Origin: Pseudomonas sp. GM49
GTDB lineage: Bacteria > Pseudomonadota > Gammaproteobacteria > Pseudomonadales > Pseudomonadaceae
DNA: 32,662 nucleotides
Assembly (NCBI RefSeq): GCF_000282355.1
Contig: NZ_AKJL01000040.1
Coordinates: 1-32,662, forward strand
Reading direction: 5' to 3'
Below the pieces are notes generated by a model. The model saw nothing but the letters and a program-made list of their open reading frames with translations, was not told where the DNA came from and made no database searches. The translations under genes and the position numbers were made by a program. Position 1 is the stretch's first letter, and every line of letters begins with the position of its first letter. Below are positions 16,801 through 22,905 of the stretch, one piece after another.

Positions 16801-18713
16801 TGTTCGGTAACGGCTTGTTGATGTCTGACAAGTTGCAACTGGTCGCAGCCTTCAACCACCTGCACATCTTCATCGACCCGAATCCGGAGCCGGCATCGAG
16901 CTTCGCCGAGCGTCAGCGCCTGTTCGATCTGCCGCGTTCGGCCTGGTCGGACTACGACACCAGCATCATGTCCGAAGGCGGCGGGATCTTCTCGCGCAGC
17001 GCGAAGAGCATCGCGATTTCCGAGCAGATGAAAGAGCGCTTCGACATCGAGGCCGACAAGCTGACCCCGACCGAACTGCTGAATGCCTTGCTCAAGGCGC
17101 CGGTGGATCTGCTGTGGAACGGCGGTATCGGTACCTACGTCAAAGCCAGCAGCGAAAGCCACGCCGATGTCGGCGACAAGGCCAACGACGCACTGCGTGT
17201 GAACGGCAACGAACTGCGCTGCAAAGTCGTGGGCGAGGGCGGTAACCTCGGCATGACCCAGCTGGGTCGCGTCGAGTTCGGCCTCAATGGCGGCGGTTCC
17301 AACACCGACTTCATCGACAACGCCGGTGGCGTGGACTGCTCCGACCACGAAGTGAACATCAAGATCCTGCTGAACGAAGTGGTTCATGCCGGCGACATGA
17401 CCGACAAGCAACGTAACCAGTTGCTGGCGAGCATGACCGACGAAGTCGGTGGTCTGGTGCTGGGCAACAACTACAAGCAGACTCAGGCCCTGTCCCTGGC
17501 AGCCCGTCGTGCCTTGCCGCGGATTGCCGAATACAAGCGCCTGATGAACGATCTGGAAGGCCGCGGCAAGCTGGATCGCGCCATCGAGTTCCTGCCGGCC
17601 GAAGAAGCCATCAACGAGCGTATCGCGGCAGGCCATGGCCTGACCCGTGCCGAGCTGTCGGTGCTGATCTCTTACAGCAAGATCGACCTCAAGGAGCAGT
17701 TGCTGGGCTCCCTGGTGCCGGACGACGACTACCTGACCCGCGACATGGAAACCGCTTTCCCGCCAACGCTGGTGAGCAAGTTCTCCGCGGCCATGCGCCG
17801 TCACCGTCTGAAGCGCGAAATCGTCAGCACCCAGATCGCCAACGATCTGGTGAACCACATGGGCATCACCTTCGTTCAACGACTCAAAGAGTCGACCGGC
17901 ATGAGCCCGGCGAACGTGGCCGGCGCCTACGTGATCGTGCGTGACATTTTCCATCTCCCGCACTGGTTCCGTCAGATCGAAAACCTGGATTACCAGGTTT
18001 CGGCCGACGTTCAACTGGAACTCATGGATGAGCTGATGCGCCTGGGCCGTCGCGCCACGCGCTGGTTCCTGCGTGCCCGTCGCAACGAGCAGAACGCTGC
18101 CCGTGACGTCGCGCACTTCGGTCCGCATCTGAAGGAGTTGGGCCTCAAGCTCGACGAATTGCTCAGTGGCGAGATCCGCGAGAACTGGCAGGCTCGCTAT
18201 CGGGCGTACGTCGCAGCCGGTGTGCCGGAGTTGCTCGCGCGCATGGTGGCTGGCACTTCGCACCTGTACACCCTGCTGCCGATCATCGAGGCTTCCGACG
18301 TGACCGGCCAGGACCCTGCGGACGTGGCCAAGGCCTACTTCGCCGTGGGCAGCGCGCTGGACATCACCTGGTACCTGCAGCAGATCAGCGCTCTGCCGGT
18401 TGAAAACAACTGGCAGGCCCTGGCCCGTGAAGCGTTCCGCGATGACGTCGACTGGCAGCAACGTGCGATCACCATCTCGGTCCTGCAACAGGGCGACGGC
18501 ACCCAGGACGTGGAAACACGGCTCTCCCTGTGGATGACGCAGAACGACAGCATGATCGAGCGCTGGCGCGCCATGCTGGTGGAAATCCGTGCCGCCAGCG
18601 GCACGGACTACGCCATGTACGCGGTAGCCAACCGCGAGCTGCTAGACCTGGCATTGAGCGGGCAAGCGGTAGTGCCTGCCCCTTTTGCCGCCGAGCTGGA
18701 ACCGGCGGCCTGA
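13818..18713 (+). CDS. gdhB: NAD-dependent glutamate dehydrogenase, 180-kDa class
   Basis: A 1631-aa enzyme that deaminates L-glutamate to 2-oxoglutarate with NAD+, feeding carbon and nitrogen from arginine/glutamate catabolism into the TCA cycle. Length and sequence place it in the L-GDH180 class. A long N-terminal regulatory part (roughly 1-700, with ACT-like segments) precedes the dehydrogenase core. The catalytic lysine is probably K853 in VGAKGGF, and the dinucleotide-binding glycine motif GVGDMAGDVFGNG is at 987-999. A long helical C-terminal domain follows. ATG 13818 was chosen over an upstream TTG because GGAG precedes it and the protein then begins MAFFTAASK. The gene stands alone, closed by a strong terminator at 18731. 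The class is typically allosterically regulated. Confidence 0.96.
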   Translation: MAFFTAASKADFQHQLQAALAQHISEQALPQVALFAEQFFGIISLDELTQRRLSDLAGCTLSAWRLLERFDHAQPQVRVYNPDYERHGWQSTHTAVEVLHHDLPFLVDSVRTELNRRGYSIHTLQTTVLSVRRGSKGELLEILPKGTQGDDILQESLMYLEIDRCANTAELNVLSKELEQVLGEVRVAVGDFEPMKAKVQEILTKLDNSQFAVEGDEKSEIKSFLEWLVGNHFTFLGYEEFVVSDEADGGHIVYDKDSFLGLTKLLRAGLTYDDLRIEDYAVNYLREPTLLSFAKASHPSRVHRPAYPDFVSIREVDANGKVIKECRFMGLYTSSVYGESVRVIPYIRRKVEEIERRSGFQAKAHLGKELAQVLEVLPRDDLFQTPVDELFSTVMSIVQIQERNKIRVFLRKDPYGRFCYCLAYVPRDIYSTEVRQKIQQVLMDRLKATDCEFWTFFSESVLARVQLILRVDPKNRLDIDPLLLEKEVVQACRSWQDDYAALTIESFGEAHGTNVLADFPKGFPAGYRERFAAHSAVVDMQHLLSLNEKNPLVMSFYQPLGQVSGQRMLHCKLYHADTPLALSDVLPILENLGLRVLGEFPYRLRHNSGREFWIHDFAFTAAEGMELDIQQLNDTLQDAFVHIVRGDAENDGFNRLVLTAGLPWRDVALLRAYARYMKQIRLGFDLGYIASTLNNHADIARELTRLFKTRFYLARKLTGDDLGDKQQRLEHAILSALDDVQVLNEDRILRRYLDLIKATLRTNFYQTDANGHNKSYFSFKFNPHLIPELPKPVPKFEIFVYSPRVEGVHLRFGNVARGGLRWSDREEDFRTEVLGLVKAQQVKNSVIVPVGAKGGFLPRRLPLGGSRDEIAAEGIACYRIFISGLLDITDNLKDGALVPPANVVRHDDDDPYLVVAADKGTATFSDIANGIAIDYGFWLGDAFASGGSAGYDHKKMGITAKGAWVGVQRHFRERGINVQEDNITVVGVGDMAGDVFGNGLLMSDKLQLVAAFNHLHIFIDPNPEPASSFAERQRLFDLPRSAWSDYDTSIMSEGGGIFSRSAKSIAISEQMKERFDIEADKLTPTELLNALLKAPVDLLWNGGIGTYVKASSESHADVGDKANDALRVNGNELRCKVVGEGGNLGMTQLGRVEFGLNGGGSNTDFIDNAGGVDCSDHEVNIKILLNEVVHAGDMTDKQRNQLLASMTDEVGGLVLGNNYKQTQALSLAARRALPRIAEYKRLMNDLEGRGKLDRAIEFLPAEEAINERIAAGHGLTRAELSVLISYSKIDLKEQLLGSLVPDDDYLTRDMETAFPPTLVSKFSAAMRRHRLKREIVSTQIANDLVNHMGITFVQRLKESTGMSPANVAGAYVIVRDIFHLPHWFRQIENLDYQVSADVQLELMDELMRLGRRATRWFLRARRNEQNAARDVAHFGPHLKELGLKLDELLSGEIRENWQARYRAYVAAGVPELLARMVAGTSHLYTLLPIIEASDVTGQDPADVAKAYFAVGSALDITWYLQQISALPVENNWQALAREAFRDDVDWQQRAITISVLQQGDGTQDVETRLSLWMTQNDSMIERWRAMLVEIRAASGTDYAMYAVANRELLDLALSGQAVVPAPFAAELEPAA

Positions 18714-18730
18714 TCAGGCGTTGAATGAAA

Positions 18731-18764
18731 AAGCCCCGCATTGAAAGATGCGGGGCTTTTTTTT
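18731..18764 (+). terminator. Bidirectional intrinsic terminator after gdhB
   Basis: AAGCCCCGCAT (18731-18741) pairs perfectly with ATGCGGGGCTT (18748-18758) around a six-base loop, followed by T through 18764. Read on the minus strand it also ends in a T-run, so it can terminate both gdhB and the convergent lipoprotein gene. Confidence 0.93.
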
Positions 18765-18788
18765 GCTTGAGGTTCAGGGGAGTTTGTA

Positions 18789-18810
18789 CTGGCCTGCTCG
18801 CGATAGGGGC
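18789..18810. repeat. Decayed REP remnant
   Basis: The segment GGCCTGCTCGCGATAGGGGC (18791-18810) resembles the right half of the intact REP at 12922-12950 but lacks the pairing arm. It lies between the gdhB terminator and the lipoprotein stop codon. Confidence 0.4.
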
Positions 18811-18817
18811 TTCAGTT

Positions 18818-19528
18818 TCAATACAACTTCTGGCTTTGTTTAGAATCAAGCATCGACACATTACTTGTCGGGCTGGTCAGTAAATTACTGAGCGACTGGT
18901 CAAACTTTTGCAGTGCCCTGACTTGCACGTTCTGTTGTTCGTTAATGTCCGCAACTATATCTTCACTACGTTTATAGTCCGCCCAGACCGGACTAAGTGC
19001 TTTGGCATCGTGACCTTTTGCAGTAGCGATGTAATTGAAGTTTTTGTCATAGAAGTCCGCACTGACATCCGCCTGTATGTCTGAACTGCGCGAGGTTATC
19101 AGTTGACTGCGGGTGTCGACCACCGCCATCACATCCGGTTTTGCCGCCCTGAGGCTCTGCATGTCCGGATACAGGGTAACCGAGCCGAATTGCCGTTGCA
19201 GGGAGGCCTTGACCCAATCCACGGCCAGGTCTGGCCTGGAAGTGGCTACGTAGGCGTCATGAATCGGCTGCACCAGCAGACTCTGACCGAAACCCGTGCC
19301 GGCGTTGGCTTGGTAGTCCCTAAGGTAGGCGCGGTTGGTCTGAGTATTCTGGCTGTAGACGATGCCCAGCGAGACATGGCTGCCGCTGGTAATACGGCTG
19401 GCCCCGCTGCGGCCTACCGGTTCGGTAAAGATACCGTTCAGCGAAGAAACCGCTGTCGGCGCGGTGGGGATCGAGCAACCGGTTAAAACAACGGCCATGG
19501 TCAACGTACTGGCAAGCACAAGTTTCAT
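18818..19528 (-). CDS. Putative outer-membrane or periplasmic lipoprotein
   Basis: A 236-aa protein with a lipoprotein signal peptide: positively charged start, hydrophobic core, and lipobox VLTGC with the lipidated Cys18. Ser at +2 predicts sorting to the outer membrane. The mature part is soluble and mixed alpha/beta, and I do not recognise a family. Its bases look more AT-rich than the flanks (for example a TTA leucine codon near the 3' end), so it may have a different history. ATG 19528 has GGAG seven bases upstream. Its promoter region carries the same ATTGG direct repeat as the cupin and ABM genes, suggesting shared control by the nearby MocR regulator. Confidence 0.8.
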   Translation of the reverse strand: MKLVLASTLTMAVVLTGCSIPTAPTAVSSLNGIFTEPVGRSGASRITSGSHVSLGIVYSQNTQTNRAYLRDYQANAGTGFGQSLLVQPIHDAYVATSRPDLAVDWVKASLQRQFGSVTLYPDMQSLRAAKPDVMAVVDTRSQLITSRSSDIQADVSADFYDKNFNYIATAKGHDAKALSPVWADYKRSEDIVADINEQQNVQVRALQKFDQSLSNLLTSPTSNVSMLDSKQSQKLY

Positions 19529-19570
19529 GGTGTTTCTCCAGTGAATCAACTTCAGTCGAAAGTTAAAATT

Positions 19571-19587
19571 GCCGGTGTTGTACCGGC
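19571..19587. other. Small hairpin in the lipoprotein leader
   Basis: GCCGGT (19571-19576) and ACCGGC (19582-19587) form a 6-bp stem with a GTTGT loop, 43 bases before the lipoprotein ATG and just downstream of the proposed -10. It could be an mRNA stabiliser. No function is evident. Confidence 0.3.
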
Positions 19588-19596
19588 GGTGACTCA

Positions 19597-19656
19597 AGAC
19601 TAAACCCTGGATGATTTATTTAAATAGCCAATATCCACCCTTGTCAGGCGACCAAT
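19597..19656 (-). promoter_or_regulatory. Candidate MocR operator and promoter of the lipoprotein gene
   Basis: In the gene direction, ATTGGTC (minus strand of 19650-19656) is followed 24 bases on by ATTGGCT (minus strand of 19626-19632), then 23 bases and TAGTCT (minus strand of 19597-19602) as a possible -10. The half-sites and the 24-base period match those before the cupin and ABM genes. This layout places the inner half-site next to the -35, as for an activator. Confidence 0.55.
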
Positions 19657-19703
19657 AGTTTTGTTTGGTTTAAAAGCTTTCGGTTAATTGCGTGAGGAAA
19701 TTA

Positions 19704-19740
19704 AAAGGCCCGAATTCGCGATTCGAGCCTTTTTATTTAT
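19704..19740 (-). terminator. Intrinsic terminator downstream of the cupin gene
   Basis: AAAGGC (19704-19709) and CGAAT (19711-19715) pair with ATTCG (19721-19725) and GCCTTT (19727-19732), with one C/A mismatch and a five-base loop. Read on the minus strand it ends in TTTTAATTT, so it can terminate the cupin gene before the lipoprotein promoter. Read on the plus strand it also has a T-rich tail. Confidence 0.75.
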
Positions 19741-19757
19741 AGCTGTACGTTCAGCCA

Positions 19758-20168
19758 TCAGTGTTCCAGTGGGATCAACACTTTCTCGTCGGGGGCCAAT
19801 ACCATGAACACCAGCAACCTGGCCGGCCGGGTCGCGCTGGCGTTTTTCGACACCATGTGTTCCGACCCGGCCGGTTCATACCAGTATTCACCGGTCTTGA
19901 AGGTTTTCGCCGCCTCGCCTTTGACTTGGGAAATGATCTCTCCCGAAATGACATAAGCCATGGCGGTGCCTTCGTGCTTGTGGGCGATGGAGGACTGCCC
20001 CGGCTTGTAATCGACCTCGATCATCAGCGCTTTTTTACCGGGGACGTTTTTCAGCATTTCGTCCTGCAGGACAGTGACCTTTTCCGAAGGGTCATGGGCA
20101 AACGCCGACGCGCAGGCCATCAGGGCCAGGGCAGCAAGGGGGGCAGCACAGAAGCGCAACACGTTCAT
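19758..20168 (-). CDS. Secreted cupin domain protein
   Basis: A 136-aa single-domain cupin with a Sec signal peptide (about residues 1-24, cleavage after AFA). Cupin motif 1 is seen as PGQSSIAHKHEG with metal ligands H63 and H65; the usual glutamate is not in its standard position. Motif 2 is seen as GEYWYEPAGSEHMVSKN with H104. The likely setting is the periplasm, where such small cupins may bind a metal and a small ligand, but the reaction is unknown. It is a stand-alone gene, ended by the hairpin at 19704-19740. Its upstream region holds the ATTGG-N19-ATTGG repeat shared with three neighbours. Confidence 0.87.
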   Translation of the reverse strand: MNVLRFCAAPLAALALMACASAFAHDPSEKVTVLQDEMLKNVPGKKALMIEVDYKPGQSSIAHKHEGTAMAYVISGEIISQVKGEAAKTFKTGEYWYEPAGSEHMVSKNASATRPARLLVFMVLAPDEKVLIPLEH

Positions 20169-20204
20169 GGTTCTTTACCTGCGGTGGGTTAGTTGTCGAA
20201 AACA

Positions 20205-20265
20205 ACAGTAGTCCGCAAGCAGTAGAGGTTAAACAGCCAATATTCTGGAAGGCGAGGGGACCAAT
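20205..20265 (-). promoter_or_regulatory. Candidate MocR operator and promoter of the cupin gene
   Basis: In the gene direction, ATTGGTC (minus strand of 20259-20265) and ATTGGCT (minus strand of 20235-20241) lie exactly 24 bases apart. After 24 more bases comes TACTGT (minus strand of 20205-20210), a possible -10. Nine bases around the inner half-site (AGCCAATAT on the plus strand) and seven around the outer (GACCAAT) are identical to the lipoprotein operator. Confidence 0.57.
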
Positions 20266-20288
20266 TACAGAAGATTCCGGGCCAATGG

Positions 20289-20324
20289 AGAAAAAATTTT
20301 GGCGAGGGAGCAAGCTCCCTCGCC
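20289..20324 (-). terminator. REP hairpin acting as terminator of the ABM gene
   Basis: GGCGAGGGAGC (20301-20311) and GCTCCCTCGCC (20314-20324) form an 11-bp perfect stem, a single REP unit. On the minus strand it begins 11 bases past the ABM stop codon and is followed by AAAATTTTTTC, a proper T-tract. The REP thus has the form of an intrinsic terminator. Confidence 0.7.
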
Positions 20325-20335
20325 ACAGGTATCGG

Positions 20336-20629
20336 TTAAACGATCGGAAAACTGTTGAAGTCCACGGCATTGGCCAGTTGGCTATCGATCAGGCTGATGA
20401 AGCCCTGGACCTCCGGGCAGTTGAAATGCGATCGCATGGCCGCTTCCGATTGCCAGTGAGCGCTGACGGTCCAGCGATTGGTGTCCTCGGGGCAGCGGTC
20501 GACCATATAGGAATCGCAGCCGGGAAGTTCACGCAGGGTTTCGACAATCTTCTGCAATTGCCTGCCCAGTTCATCCGAGCGGCCGGCGGCGGCCTGTACC
20601 TGTACGGTATTGATCACTTCATAGGACAT
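20336..20629 (-). CDS. ABM domain (antibiotic biosynthesis monooxygenase family) protein
   Basis: A 97-aa protein of the ABM dimeric alpha/beta-barrel fold: MSYEVINTVQVQAAAGRSDEL start, central NRWTVSAHWQSEAAMRSHF, and a C-terminal segment near VDFNSFPIV. Members include cofactor-independent quinol or anthrone monooxygenases and proteins that handle small aromatic or reactive compounds; the substrate here is unknown. The start has AGGAG eight bases upstream. It follows the MocR gene on the same strand after 123 bases, but has its own candidate operator and -10 (20689-20749) and its own terminator, so it is probably a separate transcript. Confidence 0.85.
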   Translation of the reverse strand: MSYEVINTVQVQAAAGRSDELGRQLQKIVETLRELPGCDSYMVDRCPEDTNRWTVSAHWQSEAAMRSHFNCPEVQGFISLIDSQLANAVDFNSFPIV

Positions 20630-20688
20630 TGCTCACACTCCTGAATCAGGCCGGACGAATCCTGCTCATTGAGGGATAACGCCTATGC

Positions 20689-20749
20689 AGGATAGGCCTG
20701 AGCCTCGGGACCGCCAATAGCCAATCGCCTGATAAAGCCGCAGGCCAAT
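20689..20749 (-). promoter_or_regulatory. Candidate MocR operator and promoter of the ABM gene
   Basis: In the gene direction, ATTGGCC (minus strand of 20743-20749) and ATTGGCT (minus strand of 20719-20725) are 24 bases apart. TATCCT (minus strand of 20689-20694) follows 24 bases later as a possible -10. The outer half-site starts only three bases past the mocR stop codon. A further ATTGG (20714-20718) lies just inside. Confidence 0.52.
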
Positions 20750-20752
20750 CCG

Positions 20753-22186
20753 TCAGGCCACCTGCTGCAAGATGTCGCGCAAACGATCCAGAGCGATGTC
20801 GATGTCGAGGGTTTCGATGGCGCCAAAACCGAAGAAAAGCCCGGCCCTTGGCGTTTCCTGATAGAAAAAGCTGTCGATGGCATAGAGCCCGACTTCGACT
20901 TTTTTCGCCAGTTCGATCACCAATGGAATATCCAGCGGCACTTTGCACAGCACCGCCATGTGGAAACCGGCGGTGGACGGCACTGCCTCCAGCCAGGGCG
21001 AAAGATCGCCGGCCATTCGTGTCAGGATCCGCTCGCGGCGCCCGGCATAGATCGTATGGCAGCGCCGGATGTGCTTGAGCAGGCAGCCTTCGGCGATGAA
21101 CTTGGCCAGCGCCCATTGCGGCAGGGTCGAGGTGTGCAGGTCGGTGAGCTGTTTGGCACGCACCACGGCCTCGAGGATCGCCGGCGGCAGGATCGCATAG
21201 CCGAGCCGCAGTTCCGGCAACAGGGTTTTGGAGAACGTCCCGACGTAAGCGACGATCCCGCGTTCATCCATGCTTTGCAGGGAATCGGTGGGGCGGCCCT
21301 CGTAGCGAAATTCGCTGTCGTAGTCGTCCTCAATGATGATTGCGCCCAACTCATGGGCCTTGGCCAGCAGTGCTTCCCGGCGCGCCTGGCTCATCGGCAT
21401 GCCCAGCGGGAACTGGTGCGAAGGGGTGACATAGATCAGACGAGTGCCGCGAGGAATCCGGTCCACCACAATGCCTTCGGCGTCCACCGGTACGCCAATC
21501 ACCGTGGCGCCATGGGTGCCGAACAGCAGTCGCGCCGGCGGGTACCCGGGGTCCTCCATGGCGACCAGGCAACCCGGACTGATCAGCACCCGGGCAATCA
21601 GGTCCAGCGCCTGCTGCGCGCCGTTGCACACCACCACATCCTCATCCTGACAATTGACCCCGCGGGAGAACGCGATGTGCTGCGCAATGGCGTGGCGCAG
21701 CGCCGGCAAGCCCTCGGGCAGGCTGTACAAGCCCTTGGAGCCGGCCATCTGGCGCAGCGCGTGAGAGGTGCAGCGCCGCCAGTCATCCTGGGGAAACTGG
21801 CCCTTGCTGGTGGCGCCTCCAATGAAGTCGTAGCGCAGCGAGCCTTCCAGTGTCGGGTGACGCAGAAACACCGGCAGGTTGCGCCAGGACTCGATCACCT
21901 CGAAGCCGCCAAGCTCGGTGTGGCTCTGTTTGCGCTGCACCTTCGACGAGCGCGCATTGACGTAGGTGCCTTTGCCGACCACCCCGGTGAGGAAGTTTTC
22001 GTAGGTCAGCTGGGCGTAGGTATCGGATATGGTCTTGCGCGAAATACCCAATTGTTCGGCCAGCAGACGGCTGGGCGGCAGTTGCGTCCCGGCAGTCAGG
22101 CGACCGGACTCGATGGCGCTGCGCAGTTGGTTGTACAGCTGGCCGGCCAGGTCCTTGCGACCGTTGATGACAACATGTAGTTCCAT
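20753..22186 (-). CDS. MocR/PdxR-type regulator (GntR DNA-binding domain fused to a PLP aminotransferase-like domain)
   Basis: A 477-aa regulator. The N-terminal GntR-type winged helix-turn-helix spans about 12-76 (QLPPSRLLAEQLGISRKT, ending GKGTYV). A fold-type I aminotransferase-like domain spans about 115-477. The PLP-binding lysine is probably K320 in GTFSKTL, and the cofactor aspartate lies in IIEDDYDSEF near 287-290. Such proteins sense PLP or amine-like ligands and usually bind direct repeats. ATG 22186 was chosen because GGAG precedes it, over an upstream TTG. It is divergent from the CMD gene across 205 bases. Repeats in that spacer and before three downstream genes suggest it controls them. 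Confidence 0.93.
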   Translation of the reverse strand: MELHVVINGRKDLAGQLYNQLRSAIESGRLTAGTQLPPSRLLAEQLGISRKTISDTYAQLTYENFLTGVVGKGTYVNARSSKVQRKQSHTELGGFEVIESWRNLPVFLRHPTLEGSLRYDFIGGATSKGQFPQDDWRRCTSHALRQMAGSKGLYSLPEGLPALRHAIAQHIAFSRGVNCQDEDVVVCNGAQQALDLIARVLISPGCLVAMEDPGYPPARLLFGTHGATVIGVPVDAEGIVVDRIPRGTRLIYVTPSHQFPLGMPMSQARREALLAKAHELGAIIIEDDYDSEFRYEGRPTDSLQSMDERGIVAYVGTFSKTLLPELRLGYAILPPAILEAVVRAKQLTDLHTSTLPQWALAKFIAEGCLLKHIRRCHTIYAGRRERILTRMAGDLSPWLEAVPSTAGFHMAVLCKVPLDIPLVIELAKKVEVGLYAIDSFFYQETPRAGLFFGFGAIETLDIDIALDRLRDILQQVA

Positions 22187-22283
22187 GCCGGCGAGGCTCC
22201 GGGGCGATTGAGGCGCGTGTGCGTCGCGCAAGATTACCCCTATCCGCCGGTGGTACAGAAGTTGTGCAGTGGAAAAACCGTCA

Positions 22284-22358
22284 ATTGGTCTGGTGGCGGT
22301 GGTCCCTGGGTAATTCGCCCAATTGGATCTGTCATGCCCCCGCGCCAGCGACTAACGT
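22284..22358 (+). promoter_or_regulatory. Candidate MocR operator and promoter of the CMD gene
   Basis: The MocR/CMD spacer holds ATTGGTC (22284-22290), a degenerate GGTGGTC (22298-22304) and ATTGGATC (22322-22329). The last two are 24 bases apart, matching the other three operators; the first is 14 bases further out. TAACGT (22353-22358) follows TTGGAT by 24 bases as a possible -10. CCAATTGG is also palindromic, so it could serve the divergent mocR promoter. Confidence 0.52.
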
Positions 22359-22391
22359 GAAGATTACCTCCCGGCTGCACGAGATCGCTCC

Positions 22392-22832
22392 ATGAACCCC
22401 CGTCTGGACTACTACAGCGCGTCCCCCAAAGCGATGAAAGCCATGATCGCCATGGAGGCCCTGACCAGCAGCCTGAGCATCGAGCCGGGCCTGCTGCACC
22501 TGATCAAGATTCGCGCATCGCAGCTTAACGGCTGTGCTTTTTGCACCGACATGCACTCGGTGGATGCCAGGCGCCTGGGCGAAAGCGATAGACGCCTGTA
22601 TTCCATCGTGGTCTGGCGTGACAGTAACTTTTTCAATCCGCGGGAAAGAGCTGCGCTGGCCTGGACCGAGGCGGTCACCTTACTCTCCGAAAGCCACGTG
22701 CCGGACGATGTCTACGTCCAAACCCGGGAGCAGTTCAGTGAAAGCGAAATGGTCGACTTGACCATCGCCGTCACCACCATCAACAGCTGGAATCGCCTGG
22801 CTGTGAGCTTTCGGCAAACACCCAGCGCCTGA
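22392..22832 (+). CDS. Carboxymuconolactone decarboxylase/AhpD-like family protein
   Basis: A 146-aa all-helical protein with the AhpD-type motif C48-AF-C51-TDM-H55 (CxxCxxxH). It is the thiol/peroxidatic site of alkylhydroperoxidase-like CMD proteins, which reduce peroxides or act on small electrophiles. A true decarboxylase role in the protocatechuate pathway is unlikely, since no such genes are near. The pairing of a CMD gene with a divergent MocR regulator is common in pseudomonads. ATG 22392 has only a weak ribosome-binding site. It lies about 34 bases past the proposed -10. It is followed after 73 bases by a LysR gene. Confidence 0.9.
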   Translation: MNPRLDYYSASPKAMKAMIAMEALTSSLSIEPGLLHLIKIRASQLNGCAFCTDMHSVDARRLGESDRRLYSIVVWRDSNFFNPRERAALAWTEAVTLLSESHVPDDVYVQTREQFSESEMVDLTIAVTTINSWNRLAVSFRQTPSA

Positions 22833-22905
22833 GTCATTGTCATGGCAGGTTCATGAACGTTGCGCAGGATGCAACTGTCAGTGTCAGGTCGACAGGGAGT
22901 CCTCG

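Noticed and set aside
15495..18488. A 997-codon open frame antisense to gdhB (and a second, 551 codons, at 13788-15443)
   Set aside because: Both mirror the codon periodicity of a high-GC gene, give compositionally odd His/Gln/Val-rich proteins with no domain, and lack ribosome-binding sites.
20681..20697. GCCTAT/ATAGGC hairpin upstream of the ABM gene as a terminator of mocR
   Set aside because: Only six pairs and no T-tract on the minus strand; it overlaps the proposed ABM -10.
22187..22231. A longer MocR protein starting at TTG 22231
   Set aside because: No ribosome-binding site; ATG 22186 has GGAG upstream and leaves the HTH start family-like.
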